A DNA stretch of 50,495 nucleotides from Acidobacteriota bacterium (GTDB taxonomy: Bacteria; Acidobacteriota; Terriglobia; Acidiferrales; UBA7541): NCBI GenBank assembly GCA_003224525.1, contig QHZB01000197.1, positions 1 through 50,495 of the forward strand. The letters are read 5' to 3'. This document shows, one piece after another, positions 9,392-16,674 of the stretch. Positions within the stretch are counted from its first letter, which is position 1. Every line of letters begins with the position of its first letter. Position numbers and translations under genes: made by a program. The notes beneath the pieces were generated by a model that worked only from the letters and a program-made list of their open reading frames with translations, had not been told where the DNA came from and did not search any database.

Positions 9392-9903
9392 GCTTTCCTC
9401 TTCCAAAGGCACTTTGCTATGGCTTGCTTGCTCATAGGTGCTCGCGCAAGGAGGACCGATCCGGACGAGATTATGTCAGTATCAAAGTCGGATACCTGAA
9501 AACAGTATTAATTCTTCTTTAGCCCGATGGTGTATTCGCCCAACCAGATTCCCTCCCCAACCCTCGATCCACAGAGCATGATGCTATTCCCGCGGGACCC
9601 TGGGAAGGTCGATGCTCGAAGTAGCAACCGAACGATAGTTCGGCTTGAGGGTTCACGCGTCCGTATCTCCAAGCTTGCGAGACAAGAGCAGAATAAAAAG
9701 CGAGTGTCCGATCTTGACGGTAGACTCTCGGATTGCAATTGCGGAGTTTCTGAGAAGGAACTAGAAGGACAGGAACTTAAGTTGCCTTACCGGTTCGCTG
9801 ACGCCTCTGTCGGGCCGGACACAGATCGCATTCAAAGTTAGAACGTCTGCGCGTCGCGCGGCGGTCGCGTGTTTGGGTCCCGTCGCCCCCGCCACGGTGT
9901 CTT
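9392..9903. other. Intergenic region upstream of prpD copy 2
   Basis: About 510 bp. It contains conserved element site 2 (9491-9515) roughly 100 bp before prpD copy 2. The rest (about 9530-9900) has open stretches on both strands, but I find no recognisable protein motif, no good ribosome binding site and no RNA structure. It is probably decayed sequence belonging to the tarD relic that follows. Confidence 0.4.
9491..9515 (-). promoter_or_regulatory. Conserved upstream element, site 2
   Basis: On the minus strand it reads AGAATTAATACTGTTTTCAG followed by GTATC, about 100 bp upstream of the prpD copy 2 start. It differs from site 1 at a single base over 23 positions, although the surrounding intergenic sequence is largely different. 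That local conservation argues for a bound protein or a promoter function. Confidence 0.55.
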
Positions 9904-9987
9904 AGCTACGTCAGCTTGCCCGATATGCGAGGGATCGCATTTGAGGCTAAAAGCGAATTGTTCCGTGTAATGAAAGCGTTGGCGGAG
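9904..9987 (+). pseudogene. Relic of tarD C-terminus
   Basis: In frame from 9904 the sequence encodes SYVSLPDMRGIAFEAK and then SELFRVMKALAE. This matches the last 28 residues of the intact TarD (SYVKLPEIPGVGFEAK... SEMFRVMKAL) at about 19 of 28 positions. Nothing upstream resembles the rest of TarD, so only the C-terminal end survives. It is on the opposite strand to the intact gene and is followed by conserved element site 3 and a PrpD relic, mirroring the intact tarD-site-prpD order. Confidence 0.75.
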
Positions 9988-10033
9988 ACTTGGCCGATTT
10001 TTTGGCGGCGTGCGAAGACTAATTGCGATTAAG

Positions 10034-10059
10034 AGAAATTAATGCTGAATTCAGGTATC
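10034..10059 (+). promoter_or_regulatory. Conserved upstream element, site 3
   Basis: AGAAATTAATGCTGAATTCA followed by GGTATC. It aligns with sites 1 and 2 and here has a perfect palindromic core CTGAATTCAG. It lies 140 bp upstream of the PrpD relic at 10199, in the same orientation relative to prpD as at the intact copies. Confidence 0.5.
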
Positions 10060-10198
10060 CAGACTACTCGTAACGTAACCTTAGTTCTCGCACTTTCGAT
10101 GCTGCCCCGCTCGCCATGGACCAGCCCCCAAGCTCTTGCGGAATAGGACAGGAACCCGCCATTCGGAGGAAAATATCCACGAAGAGAGAGACTCCAAA

Positions 10199-10354
10199 AT
10201 GGTGATCCGGCGCCGCTTGATCAAGCTCAGCGGTGTGTCCACGGTCCTCGCGGCGCTGCCGCCCGGTCACGCGAAGGCTCTCATCGGCAAATTGCTCGCT
10301 CTGGAGACTCTGTGCGATGTCCGCGAGCTCCGCCCCGTGCTTCAAAGGAGTTAG
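10199..10354 (+). pseudogene. Internally deleted MmgE/PrpD relic
   Basis: A 51-codon frame. Its first part ([20 protein letters not shown]) looks like the twin-arginine signal of the PrpD-like genes. Its last part ([20 protein letters not shown] then PVLQRS) matches the C-terminus of the intact copies (RELRPLLQRS in copy 2). About 450 residues between them are gone. The frame ends at 10354, 8 bp before the start of dctA, so transcription reaching dctA may originate in front of this relic. It could be translated as a small peptide, but no enzymatic fold remains. Confidence 0.75.
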
Positions 10355-10362
10355 TCCAAGCG

Positions 10363-11676
10363 ATGCTTCTCCCGGCCGCCACCGCCCCTGAAACAATTTC
10401 ACCTCCGCGCAAAAGGCCCTTCTACATGGGCCTCTCCTTCCAAGTGCTGCTCGGCGTCGCCATTGCCATCATCCTCGGTCATGTCAGCCCCGCTAGCGCC
10501 GTGGCCATGAAGCCGCTCGGCGATGCCTTTATCCGTTTGATCACCATGATCATCACCTTGGTCATCTTCTGTACCTTGGTCACCGGAATCGCCGGCATGG
10601 AGGACATGAAGAAAGTCGGCCGTGTGGGCGGCAAAGCCCTCCTGTATTTCGAAGCAGTCTCGACTCTTGCCCTGCTCATCGGGCTCGTCGTGGGCCATGT
10701 GGTGGGTCCCGGCAGCGGTTTTAACATCGATCCTGCTACGCTGGACGCCAAGGCCGTGGCCGAATATGCCGGCCAGGCCAAAGCCCAAAGTGTTGCGGAG
10801 TTCCTCGTCCACATCATTCCGAACACGGTTGTAGATGCGTTCACGCGGGGAGACATTTTACAAGTGCTGCTCGTCAGTCTTCTGTTCGGCTTCGCTTTGT
10901 CGCTCGCCGGCCCGCGCTGCAAACCGCTCGTCGATCTCTTGGACGCCCTGACCCGCGTCGTCTTCGGCGTGGTCGCCATCTTGATGCGCTTCGCCCCCAT
11001 CGGAGCTTTTGGCGCCATGGCCTTCACCGTCGGCAAATACGGTCTGGCTTCCTTGGGTCCTCTCCTCAAATTGATGGTCACGCTCTATATTACATCGATA
11101 CTCTTCGTCATCCTCGTGCTGGGGGGCATCGCCCGCGTAGCAGGCTTCGGAATCCTGCGCTTCCTCTGGTATCTTCGCGAAGAAATTCTCCTCGTGCTGG
11201 CCACGAGTTCCTCGGAACCCGCGTTGCCCTCGCTCATGGCCAAGCTCGAAAAGCTGGGCTGCTCCAAAGCCCTCGTCGGCCTGGTTGTCCCCACCGGTTA
11301 CACCTTCAATGCCGACGGCACGAGCCTCTACATGACTCTTGCCGCGTTATTCGTGGCTCAGGCGACCAACACGCATCTAACACTGGCCCAGCAATTCACG
11401 ATCCTGGGCGTCGCGGTGCTCACCTCCAAAGGCGCGAGCGGCGTGCAAGGAGCCGCCTTCATCGCGCTCGTCGCCACCATGATGGTGATCCCAACCATAC
11501 CGGTTGCCGGCATGGCGCTGATTCTCGGCATCGATCGTTTCCTCAGCATGTGCCGCGCTGCTGTTAACATGACCGGCAATGCGGTTGCCACTCTCGTCGT
11601 GGCCCGTTGGGAAAACGAGCTAGACCGCAACACTCTGCGAAAGAATCTGGCAGCGGAAGAAAGTGGAGGGCGCTAA
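10363..11676 (+). CDS. dctA: C4-dicarboxylate:cation symporter, DctA-like
   Basis: 437 aa from the ATG at 10363 (AAAGGAG at 10344-10350, spacing 12). Inner-membrane symporter of the DAACS family with eight transmembrane segments and two re-entrant hairpins. It has the serine-rich hairpin ([20 protein letters not shown]), the family motif ([20 protein letters not shown]) and the C-terminal ([23 protein letters not shown]) region, all closest to DctA rather than to glutamate carriers. DctA imports succinate, fumarate, malate and related C4-dicarboxylates with protons or sodium. Next to tarD and tartrate dehydrogenase it is the natural uptake route for tartrate or malate in this cluster, which is inference. 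A weak 6-bp hairpin (CACCGC/GCGGTG) follows the stop. Confidence 0.88.
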   Translation: MLLPAATAPETISPPRKRPFYMGLSFQVLLGVAIAIILGHVSPASAVAMKPLGDAFIRLITMIITLVIFCTLVTGIAGMEDMKKVGRVGGKALLYFEAVSTLALLIGLVVGHVVGPGSGFNIDPATLDAKAVAEYAGQAKAQSVAEFLVHIIPNTVVDAFTRGDILQVLLVSLLFGFALSLAGPRCKPLVDLLDALTRVVFGVVAILMRFAPIGAFGAMAFTVGKYGLASLGPLLKLMVTLYITSILFVILVLGGIARVAGFGILRFLWYLREEILLVLATSSSEPALPSLMAKLEKLGCSKALVGLVVPTGYTFNADGTSLYMTLAALFVAQATNTHLTLAQQFTILGVAVLTSKGASGVQGAAFIALVATMMVIPTIPVAGMALILGIDRFLSMCRAAVNMTGNAVATLVVARWENELDRNTLRKNLAAEESGGR

Positions 11677-11889
11677 ACACCGCCCTGTGAGCGGTGACGA
11701 TCCACTACGGGGATCTGGGAAGCTGGCCAATCGCTCGGTGAAGCCTGCGTGATTGCTAGATGGAACTAATTCCCACGGCTGATCGTTATGAATTACGAAA
11801 ACGAAGCGCAGAAGCAGTATTCATTATGGCGAAACACAGCATAATCCGATCCGTGGCGGAACTGCCGCTAATGCTTGTTGTTTGGTCAG

Positions 11890-11994
11890 AGCTTGAGGAT
11901 TCGCGCGGCGTTGTCGCCTAAGGTCATCTTTCGTTGCACGCTCGTTATATTTACCTGATCCAGGAAATGCACCGGCCTTTCGTACTCCATGTCG
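11890..11994 (-). pseudogene. Relic of amidohydrolase-family C-terminus
   Basis: The minus strand encodes MEYERPVHFLDQVNITSVQR followed by KMTLGDNAARILKL and a stop. The ending (LGxNAARIL) is the hallmark C-terminus of amidohydrolase-2 (TIM-barrel) proteins. Only about 34 residues remain, and upstream it joins directly to an Ldh2-family fragment in another frame. Confidence 0.5.
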
Positions 11995-12202
11995 AGGCAG
12001 CTCCGTTCGATTTTCCGTCCAGCAAACCAAACATCAGAGCCAGTCCATACCCTTTCGGGCCGCCGATGGATGCAAGGAAACCTTCCCTCGCGCGCTTCGG
12101 ATCGGTCAAGGGTAGACCTTGGCGGTCGATCATCCAGCCTTCCGGTATCTGCTCATTCGAGCCCGTTCTGACAGAGATTCCCGAACGCCAGTACGCCGGC
12201 AC
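11975..12202 (-). pseudogene. Relic of malate/L-lactate dehydrogenase (Ldh2)
   Basis: The frame encodes NEQIPEGWMIDRQGLPLTDP and then GFLASIGGPKGYGLALMFGL, the conserved C-terminal third of the Ldh2/YiaK/ComC family of NAD(P)-dependent 2-oxoacid reductases. Both ends are missing: no start region upstream, and similarity stops at NGAAS, where the amidohydrolase relic begins. It is probably a deletion remnant of a gene that once belonged to the dicarboxylate cluster. Confidence 0.65.
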
Positions 12203-12222
12203 CTAGCTCTCAACTCCAACAG

Positions 12223-13059
12223 GTGAGTTATGATAAAAGTGCGTTCTTGAGCAAAAAAGTGCAGACTTACTCTTTCAATGGAAAAACCTTCGTGAAAGCG
12301 AAAACGGAGTTAATACTCACGATGTGTTGTCTTCCCTTGCCGATCTTCGCGCAAATGCCGACCGTTATCCCGCTGGCTTCCGAACCTCATCATCATCTTG
12401 CATTGCACAACGAATACGTGAACGTGTACGAGGTCGAAGTCGCACCTCACGATTCCGTGCAGTTGCACCGGCATGAATTTGACGCGATTAGCATCATGAT
12501 GAGCAATTCTGAAGTCATTGTCGAGGCACCCGGGAAACCGGACGTACGACAGAAACTCTCCGAGGGTCAAGTGCGGCTTCAGTCCAGCGGCTATGTGCAT
12601 TCGACGTCGATCGAGGGCGACACCGCATACCGCAACGTCACCGTAGAGCTCCTTTTCCGTCAGCAAGGAGGGCGCAATCTCTGCGCTAAGTTGATTGACA
12701 CCCAGGGGCTGAACTGCCCCAGTAAACAGGCATCCCCGCCGGACCACACACACATAGAACAACCCCAATATGAAACCGACCAGACGTACGTGACCCTTAT
12801 TCGGGTGCTGCCCCACCAGAAAGTCACCTTAGGGGGCGCTGGCCGTCTGGAATTGATCGTCTTGCTAGACGATGCATCAGAGGCAACTGCAGAAGAGACG
12901 AGCTCGGGTAATCCTTTGCGTCCCGGCGATTTTAGGTGGATTGCGATTGGCCACGCAGCATGTGTATTCGAGAATAAAAGCAGCAAAGAAATAAGATTGA
13001 TTTCGTTTCGATTGAAACCTCAAGGGTCTGTGGAAACAATACCAGTACCGAGAAAGTGA
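12223..13059 (+). CDS. Exported cupin-fold protein
   Basis: 278 aa from a GTG at 12223. A GTG at 12292 would give a shorter form beginning directly with a signal-like segment (KTELILTMCCLPLPIFAQ) and may be the true start; neither has a strong ribosome binding site. After the signal come two cupin-like halves. The first has HHHLALHNEYVNVYEVEVAP and a metal-type pattern 'LHRHEFDAISIMM' with a later His in SSGYVHS. The second (about residues 180-270) has VTLIRVLPHQKVTLGG and ends in a beta-rich stretch. Specificity is unknown. It is the last plus-strand gene before the convergent tartrate dehydrogenase (6 bp apart). Confidence 0.65.
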   Translation: MSYDKSAFLSKKVQTYSFNGKTFVKAKTELILTMCCLPLPIFAQMPTVIPLASEPHHHLALHNEYVNVYEVEVAPHDSVQLHRHEFDAISIMMSNSEVIVEAPGKPDVRQKLSEGQVRLQSSGYVHSTSIEGDTAYRNVTVELLFRQQGGRNLCAKLIDTQGLNCPSKQASPPDHTHIEQPQYETDQTYVTLIRVLPHQKVTLGGAGRLELIVLLDDASEATAEETSSGNPLRPGDFRWIAIGHAACVFENKSSKEIRLISFRLKPQGSVETIPVPRK

Positions 13060-13065
13060 CTGCTC

Positions 13066-14127
13066 CTACGTGCTCACTTGCAGGGCGATAGCCGTCCCTA
13101 GATCCTTAGTCGTCGAGATACCTCCAATATCCGGAGTGCGAACTTTCGATTGCGCCAGAATATTCGCGATCGCATTCTCGACGGCATCGGCGGCGTCCGG
13201 AACGCCCAATTGCCTGAGCATCATGGCGCCCGACCAAATCTGCCCTATGGGATTGGCTATTCCTTTTCCGGCGATATCGGGGGCCGAGCCGTGGACGGGT
13301 TCGAACATGGATGGAAATTCCTTTTCCGGATTGAGATTCGCGGACGGAGCGATGCCAATCGATCCGACCACAGCCGGACCCAAGTCGGAGAGAATGTCAC
13401 CGAAAAGGTTGGAGCCAACAACGACATCAAACCAGTCCGGATGGCGCACAAAGTGAGCGGTCAGGATATCGATGTGATATTGGTCTGTGCGGATATCCGG
13501 AAATTCAGCCGCCATCCCATGAAAACATTCGTCCCAGAACGGCATGGTGTGGATGATCCCATTTGATTTTGTTGCGGAAGTCAGATGCTTGTTTCTTTTG
13601 CGAGCCAATTCGAAAGCGAATCGCATCACGCGATTTACGCCACGCCGCGTGAAAACTGTTTGTTGAACGGCCATCTCCTCTTCCGTGCCCTCGTAGAGAC
13701 GCCCGCCAATGTTTGAATATTCTCCTTCGTTGTTCTCCCGGACGATGCAGAAATCAATCTGACCGGGTTTCCAATTCTTGAGCGGAGTCTCAATCCCGGC
13801 AAAAAGACGCACGGGCCGCAAATTTACGTATTGCCGGAAGGTACGGCGGATGGGGATCAAGAGTCCCCAAAGCGAGACGTGATCCGGCACGCTGGGATGC
13901 CCAACGGCGCCGAGGAAGATAGCGTCGAAAGGCCGCAACTGCTGCAGGCCATCGGCGGGCATCATCTTTCCGGTTTTAACGTAGGTCTCACAACTCCAAT
14001 CGAAGGAGTTCCAGTTCAATCGAAAACGAAAGCGCTGGCCCGCTGCTTCCAGCACGCGAATGCCTTCCGGCACTACTTCCTTTCCGATGCCGTCTCCGGC
14101 GATAACTGCGATGTTGAAAGTTTTCAT
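13066..14127 (-). CDS. ttuC: Tartrate / D-malate dehydrogenase
   Basis: 353 aa, in the beta-decarboxylating dehydrogenase family (isocitrate/isopropylmalate type). NAD-dependent cytosolic enzyme that oxidises tartrates and oxidatively decarboxylates D-malate to pyruvate. Seen: nucleotide loop (VIAGDGIGKEVVPEGIRVLE), substrate-binding 'QYVNLRPVRLF' and 'CIVRENNEGEYSNIGGR', catalytic lysine region (SATKSNGI), metal aspartates (SNLFGDILSDLGPA) and 'FEPVHGSAPDIAGKGIANP'. The absence of the isopropylmalate-specific loop and the PDHVSLWGLLIPIR motif point to the tartrate/D-malate subgroup. It starts 12 bp after the stop of PrpD copy 3, so they are co-transcribed. It supports a tartrate/malate catabolic role for the cluster. 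A degenerate paralogue lies at 32419-33470. Confidence 0.88.
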   Translation of the reverse strand: MKTFNIAVIAGDGIGKEVVPEGIRVLEAAGQRFRFRLNWNSFDWSCETYVKTGKMMPADGLQQLRPFDAIFLGAVGHPSVPDHVSLWGLLIPIRRTFRQYVNLRPVRLFAGIETPLKNWKPGQIDFCIVRENNEGEYSNIGGRLYEGTEEEMAVQQTVFTRRGVNRVMRFAFELARKRNKHLTSATKSNGIIHTMPFWDECFHGMAAEFPDIRTDQYHIDILTAHFVRHPDWFDVVVGSNLFGDILSDLGPAVVGSIGIAPSANLNPEKEFPSMFEPVHGSAPDIAGKGIANPIGQIWSGAMMLRQLGVPDAADAVENAIANILAQSKVRTPDIGGISTTKDLGTAIALQVST

Positions 14128-14139
14128 GTACGCCAGACT

Positions 14140-15651
14140 CTATCCTTTTCCTTTCTCGGCTGCCAACAACGGTGAAAGCGCGCTCACATCCGGGGCGGTA
14201 TCTAGGGCGCGGACAAAAGCGATTATTTTCTCGGTCTTGGCGCTAGGCCAGTCTGCGAATTCGGCGCATCCCTTGAATTTTGCCGCTGCTTCTTCAAAAG
14301 TCATGGGGTTGGCAGGGCTGCCCTTGCCAAAATCAGCTCGGCCGGTGATGACTCTCCCGTCCTTCAAATGGATTTTCAGCAGGGAGGTCATCTTGTCGTA
14401 GCCGGCGCTCTCAGCCTCTGAGTCCACATAAAAGTTTATCTTCCTGATCATTTCCTGGACGTCGGCGCGCTGAACTACTTTGTCCGAGAACTCGCCCAAC
14501 CCCGCCTTTCGTTCCAGCACCAGAATCGCCATGCAGAATTCCATGCTGAATTTGGCTTCCAGTCCGGTCTTTGGCTGGTGGTGGAGAAGAGTTGTGGTCA
14601 TGTTGTGATTGGCACCGACGTCCATCTTTTCTACTTGAGTTGCTTGAATATTGTTGGTTTCGATCAGACGCGCCAGCTCGGTCATCGCAGGATGTGTGAG
14701 GGAGCCCGATGGATAAGGTTTTAAGGAGATCCCGGGAGAGACGAACGTCCAAGGTTTTCCCAGACGGCCTATAATCGCCGCCGGATCATACGATCCTCCG
14801 AAAGCATGGAAGAATCCACGATCCGCTTCCAGAATTTGCTCCGCTGCAGACCAGCCGAGTGCGACAAGTTCAGTCGATTCCAGCCCGCTTTCTGCTGCTC
14901 GCCCGGCCTGGAAAGGCTTGGTCATGGTGCCAAAGTTTTCTCTCAGGCCCCCAGATTGACTGGCGGCCAGGCCGAACACGTTTAGCGTTTTTGAAAGATC
15001 GAAGCGAAGCAGCTTCGCGCAGGCCGCCGCGGAGCCGAACGGTCCGCATGTTCCCGTGGAATGAAATCCATCTTGATAATGGCGGGGCGAAATCGCTTCC
15101 GCAATTTTGCATTCCACTTCGACTCCCAAATGGTAGGCAAGCATCAGTTCTTTGCCGGACACGGCCCCGCGTTCAGCAAGCGCCAGGGTAGCGGAAAGCA
15201 CGGGTACGGTGGGATGCACTAACAGGCCATACACACGGTCCTTGGCAACCGCGAGCTGCGTATCATCGAAATCATCCGCATGAATCGAAACGGCGTTCAC
15301 GAAGGCAGCGAAGCGCGGGGAAGTTTTCCGCGCTGATCCGATGATGGAGGCTTTTCCGTCGAAGAGGCCGAGATCTTCAAGGTACTGGCGGCAAATGGCT
15401 CCTGTCCGCGCCATGGAACCGGCCAACGCTAGTCCCAGACCGTCAAGGATAGACTTCTTGCCCAATTCGATTACTTGCGACGGAATATCCTCGTATTTTG
15501 TCGTCGTGACAAACCTGCCGACGTAATCCGTGAGGCCAGGGGACTTGGGGAAATCACTGCCGGCTGCGACTTCCGCACCTTTTGCGGAATTGACGAGCAC
15601 GGTCGAAACAAACACGCCGAGAGATGCTTTGCCAAAGTCACGCCTGAACAT
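14140..15651 (-). CDS. Exported MmgE/PrpD family protein (copy 3)
   Basis: 503 aa. The start is an ATG with AAGGTG 4 bp upstream. The N-terminus FRRDFGKASLGVFVSTVLVN looks like a Tat signal, with cleavage near KGAE. The fold is MmgE/PrpD, with the active-site stretch 'HADDFDDTQ' and a later 'LVHPTVPVLSA', but it is clearly more divergent than copies 1 and 2, which closely resemble each other. It is the first gene of a two-gene operon with tartrate dehydrogenase. The family contains dehydratases, decarboxylases and epimerases of polycarboxylates; an epimerase or dehydratase feeding TtuC is plausible but unproven. Confidence 0.83.
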   Translation of the reverse strand: MFRRDFGKASLGVFVSTVLVNSAKGAEVAAGSDFPKSPGLTDYVGRFVTTTKYEDIPSQVIELGKKSILDGLGLALAGSMARTGAICRQYLEDLGLFDGKASIIGSARKTSPRFAAFVNAVSIHADDFDDTQLAVAKDRVYGLLVHPTVPVLSATLALAERGAVSGKELMLAYHLGVEVECKIAEAISPRHYQDGFHSTGTCGPFGSAAACAKLLRFDLSKTLNVFGLAASQSGGLRENFGTMTKPFQAGRAAESGLESTELVALGWSAAEQILEADRGFFHAFGGSYDPAAIIGRLGKPWTFVSPGISLKPYPSGSLTHPAMTELARLIETNNIQATQVEKMDVGANHNMTTTLLHHQPKTGLEAKFSMEFCMAILVLERKAGLGEFSDKVVQRADVQEMIRKINFYVDSEAESAGYDKMTSLLKIHLKDGRVITGRADFGKGSPANPMTFEEAAAKFKGCAEFADWPSAKTEKIIAFVRALDTAPDVSALSPLLAAEKGKG

Positions 15652-16195
15652 TTTTCACCTTAGACGATTGCACATTTACTTCTGGCTGCATCCATTGCCT
15701 CAACTTGACCATGTATTGAAATTTTTGTGTCTGTGAACAGTGGGGAAAGGGACCTACGCCCGTCCCTAAGGCAATTTTCAGACCCGCGGCGACGGCGCGG
15801 CGGAAATTTGGTTCCGATACTTCGGCTACGGTATGGCCGCCGTACTTTCAATGCCCGATCTCTCTCGCCAGACGAAGATAAGGATGGGAAGAGGCCCAAA
15901 CTTTAGTTGAAAGAAGCGGCTCTCGACCCGGCGGATGCTACGTCACGATATTCGCCCAGTCAACGGCCGCTGCTGGCGGCGAGCTGACTCGCGCAGCCTG
16001 CAATGAATTTAAAGCGCTTGTTTTCAAGCAATTTTCGTCCTACGCCACTATTCAGCTAAATAGAAATTAATCTTGTTTTAAGTTCGCATGGCGATGAATG
16101 ATTTATGCTCTGTCGCGCCAGCATGCGGCTGTGGCCGAAGCGCATCTTGTAATTATGGTGAAGGAAAGTAGAGATTCAGCGTTCAAGGAGAGAAA
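15652..16195. other. Intergenic region
   Basis: About 540 bp between divergent genes. It contains a short hairpin (GGGAC/GTCCC around 15751-15768) and, near the right end, a weak match to the conserved upstream element (site 4, 16062-16084). No protein similarity is visible in either direction. Confidence 0.45.
16062..16084 (+). promoter_or_regulatory. Possible conserved element, site 4
   Basis: AGAAATTAATCTTGTTTTAA followed by GTT. The left half is identical to site 3 and the right half to sites 1 and 2 at most positions, but the CTG..CAG core is not kept. It lies about 110 bp upstream of the 16196 leader. Weaker than sites 1-3. Confidence 0.3.
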
Positions 16196-16240
16196 ATGAA
16201 GAGACTATTTCTGAACCGGGCCACGATCCCGGTTCATTAG
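16196..16240 (+). other. 14-codon leader ORF overlapping a hairpin
   Basis: An excellent ribosome binding site (AAGGAG, 16185-16190) drives an ATG and a 14-residue peptide MKRLFLNRATIPVH ending in TAG. Its second half is a perfect inverted repeat: TGAACCGGG (16212-16220), loop of 7, CCCGGTTCA (16228-16236). The next gene starts at 16252. It could be a translated leader controlling that gene, or a frame-broken N-terminus. Confidence 0.45.
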
Positions 16241-16251
16241 GCACGCCAAAA

Positions 16252-16596
16252 ATGTGGAAGAAATTTGCGGAGAAGCTTGACCTTCCTGACGGTCACGACT
16301 TTCACATCCAGAATTATTTCATCACCTACAAAGTGCATTTGCGGACTTCCGGCAAATGGGTGATCATCGTTGACCGCGGACACATGACTTCTTTGGACGA
16401 CTCGGATGTGCGCGCACTGGCCGCAAAGTATGGCGATCCCGGCAAATTGCTGGCCGAAGATTGGATACCGGACGTTCCGGGAATCAACGTGCTGGGCGGC
16501 TATGAGGAATACGCCCGCGATCCCTGGAAATACGCCAACGCTCGAATGCAGAAGATCCTCGCGGGTGATTTCACCTTCAATGATCCCGGTAAATAA
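16252..16596 (+). CDS. Small hypothetical protein
   Basis: 114 aa, not recognised. Charged and soluble, no signal peptide or membrane segment. Recognisable pieces are 'VDRGHMTSLDDSDVRALAAK' and 'YGDPGKLLAEDWIPDVPGIN', with an aromatic-rich tail (YEEYARDPWKYANARMQKI). It reads like the C-terminal segment of a larger protein. The ATG has no ribosome binding site of its own, the good site being 60 bp upstream at the leader ORF, so this may be the 3' remnant of a longer gene whose 5' part was lost, or be translated by coupling. It precedes the heme-propeller gene by 78 bp. Confidence 0.5.
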   Translation: MWKKFAEKLDLPDGHDFHIQNYFITYKVHLRTSGKWVIIVDRGHMTSLDDSDVRALAAKYGDPGKLLAEDWIPDVPGINVLGGYEEYARDPWKYANARMQKILAGDFTFNDPGK

Positions 16597-16674
16597 GCGA
16601 AAATATTTTCTGCTCGCCGTGGAGATAGGTTCGGCCGCACCGGGCTGCAGGCTTGAGTTTAGGGGAGGACCGCA

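Larger units (their letters stand above)
11677..12222. other. Intergenic region with gene relics
   Basis: 546 bp between dctA and the cupin gene. Apart from a weak hairpin after dctA (11678-11698), it contains only the fused amidohydrolase and Ldh2 relics on the minus strand. Confidence 0.6.

Noticed and set aside
10136-10354. A small novel gene in front of dctA
   Set aside because: Its C-terminus matches the end of the PrpD-like proteins (RELRPxLQRS) and its N-terminus their signal peptide, so it is an internally deleted relic.
15751-15768. Terminator hairpin GGGAC/GTCCC
   Set aside because: Only five base pairs and no T-run; it lies upstream of the minus-strand prpD gene and not after a coding region.
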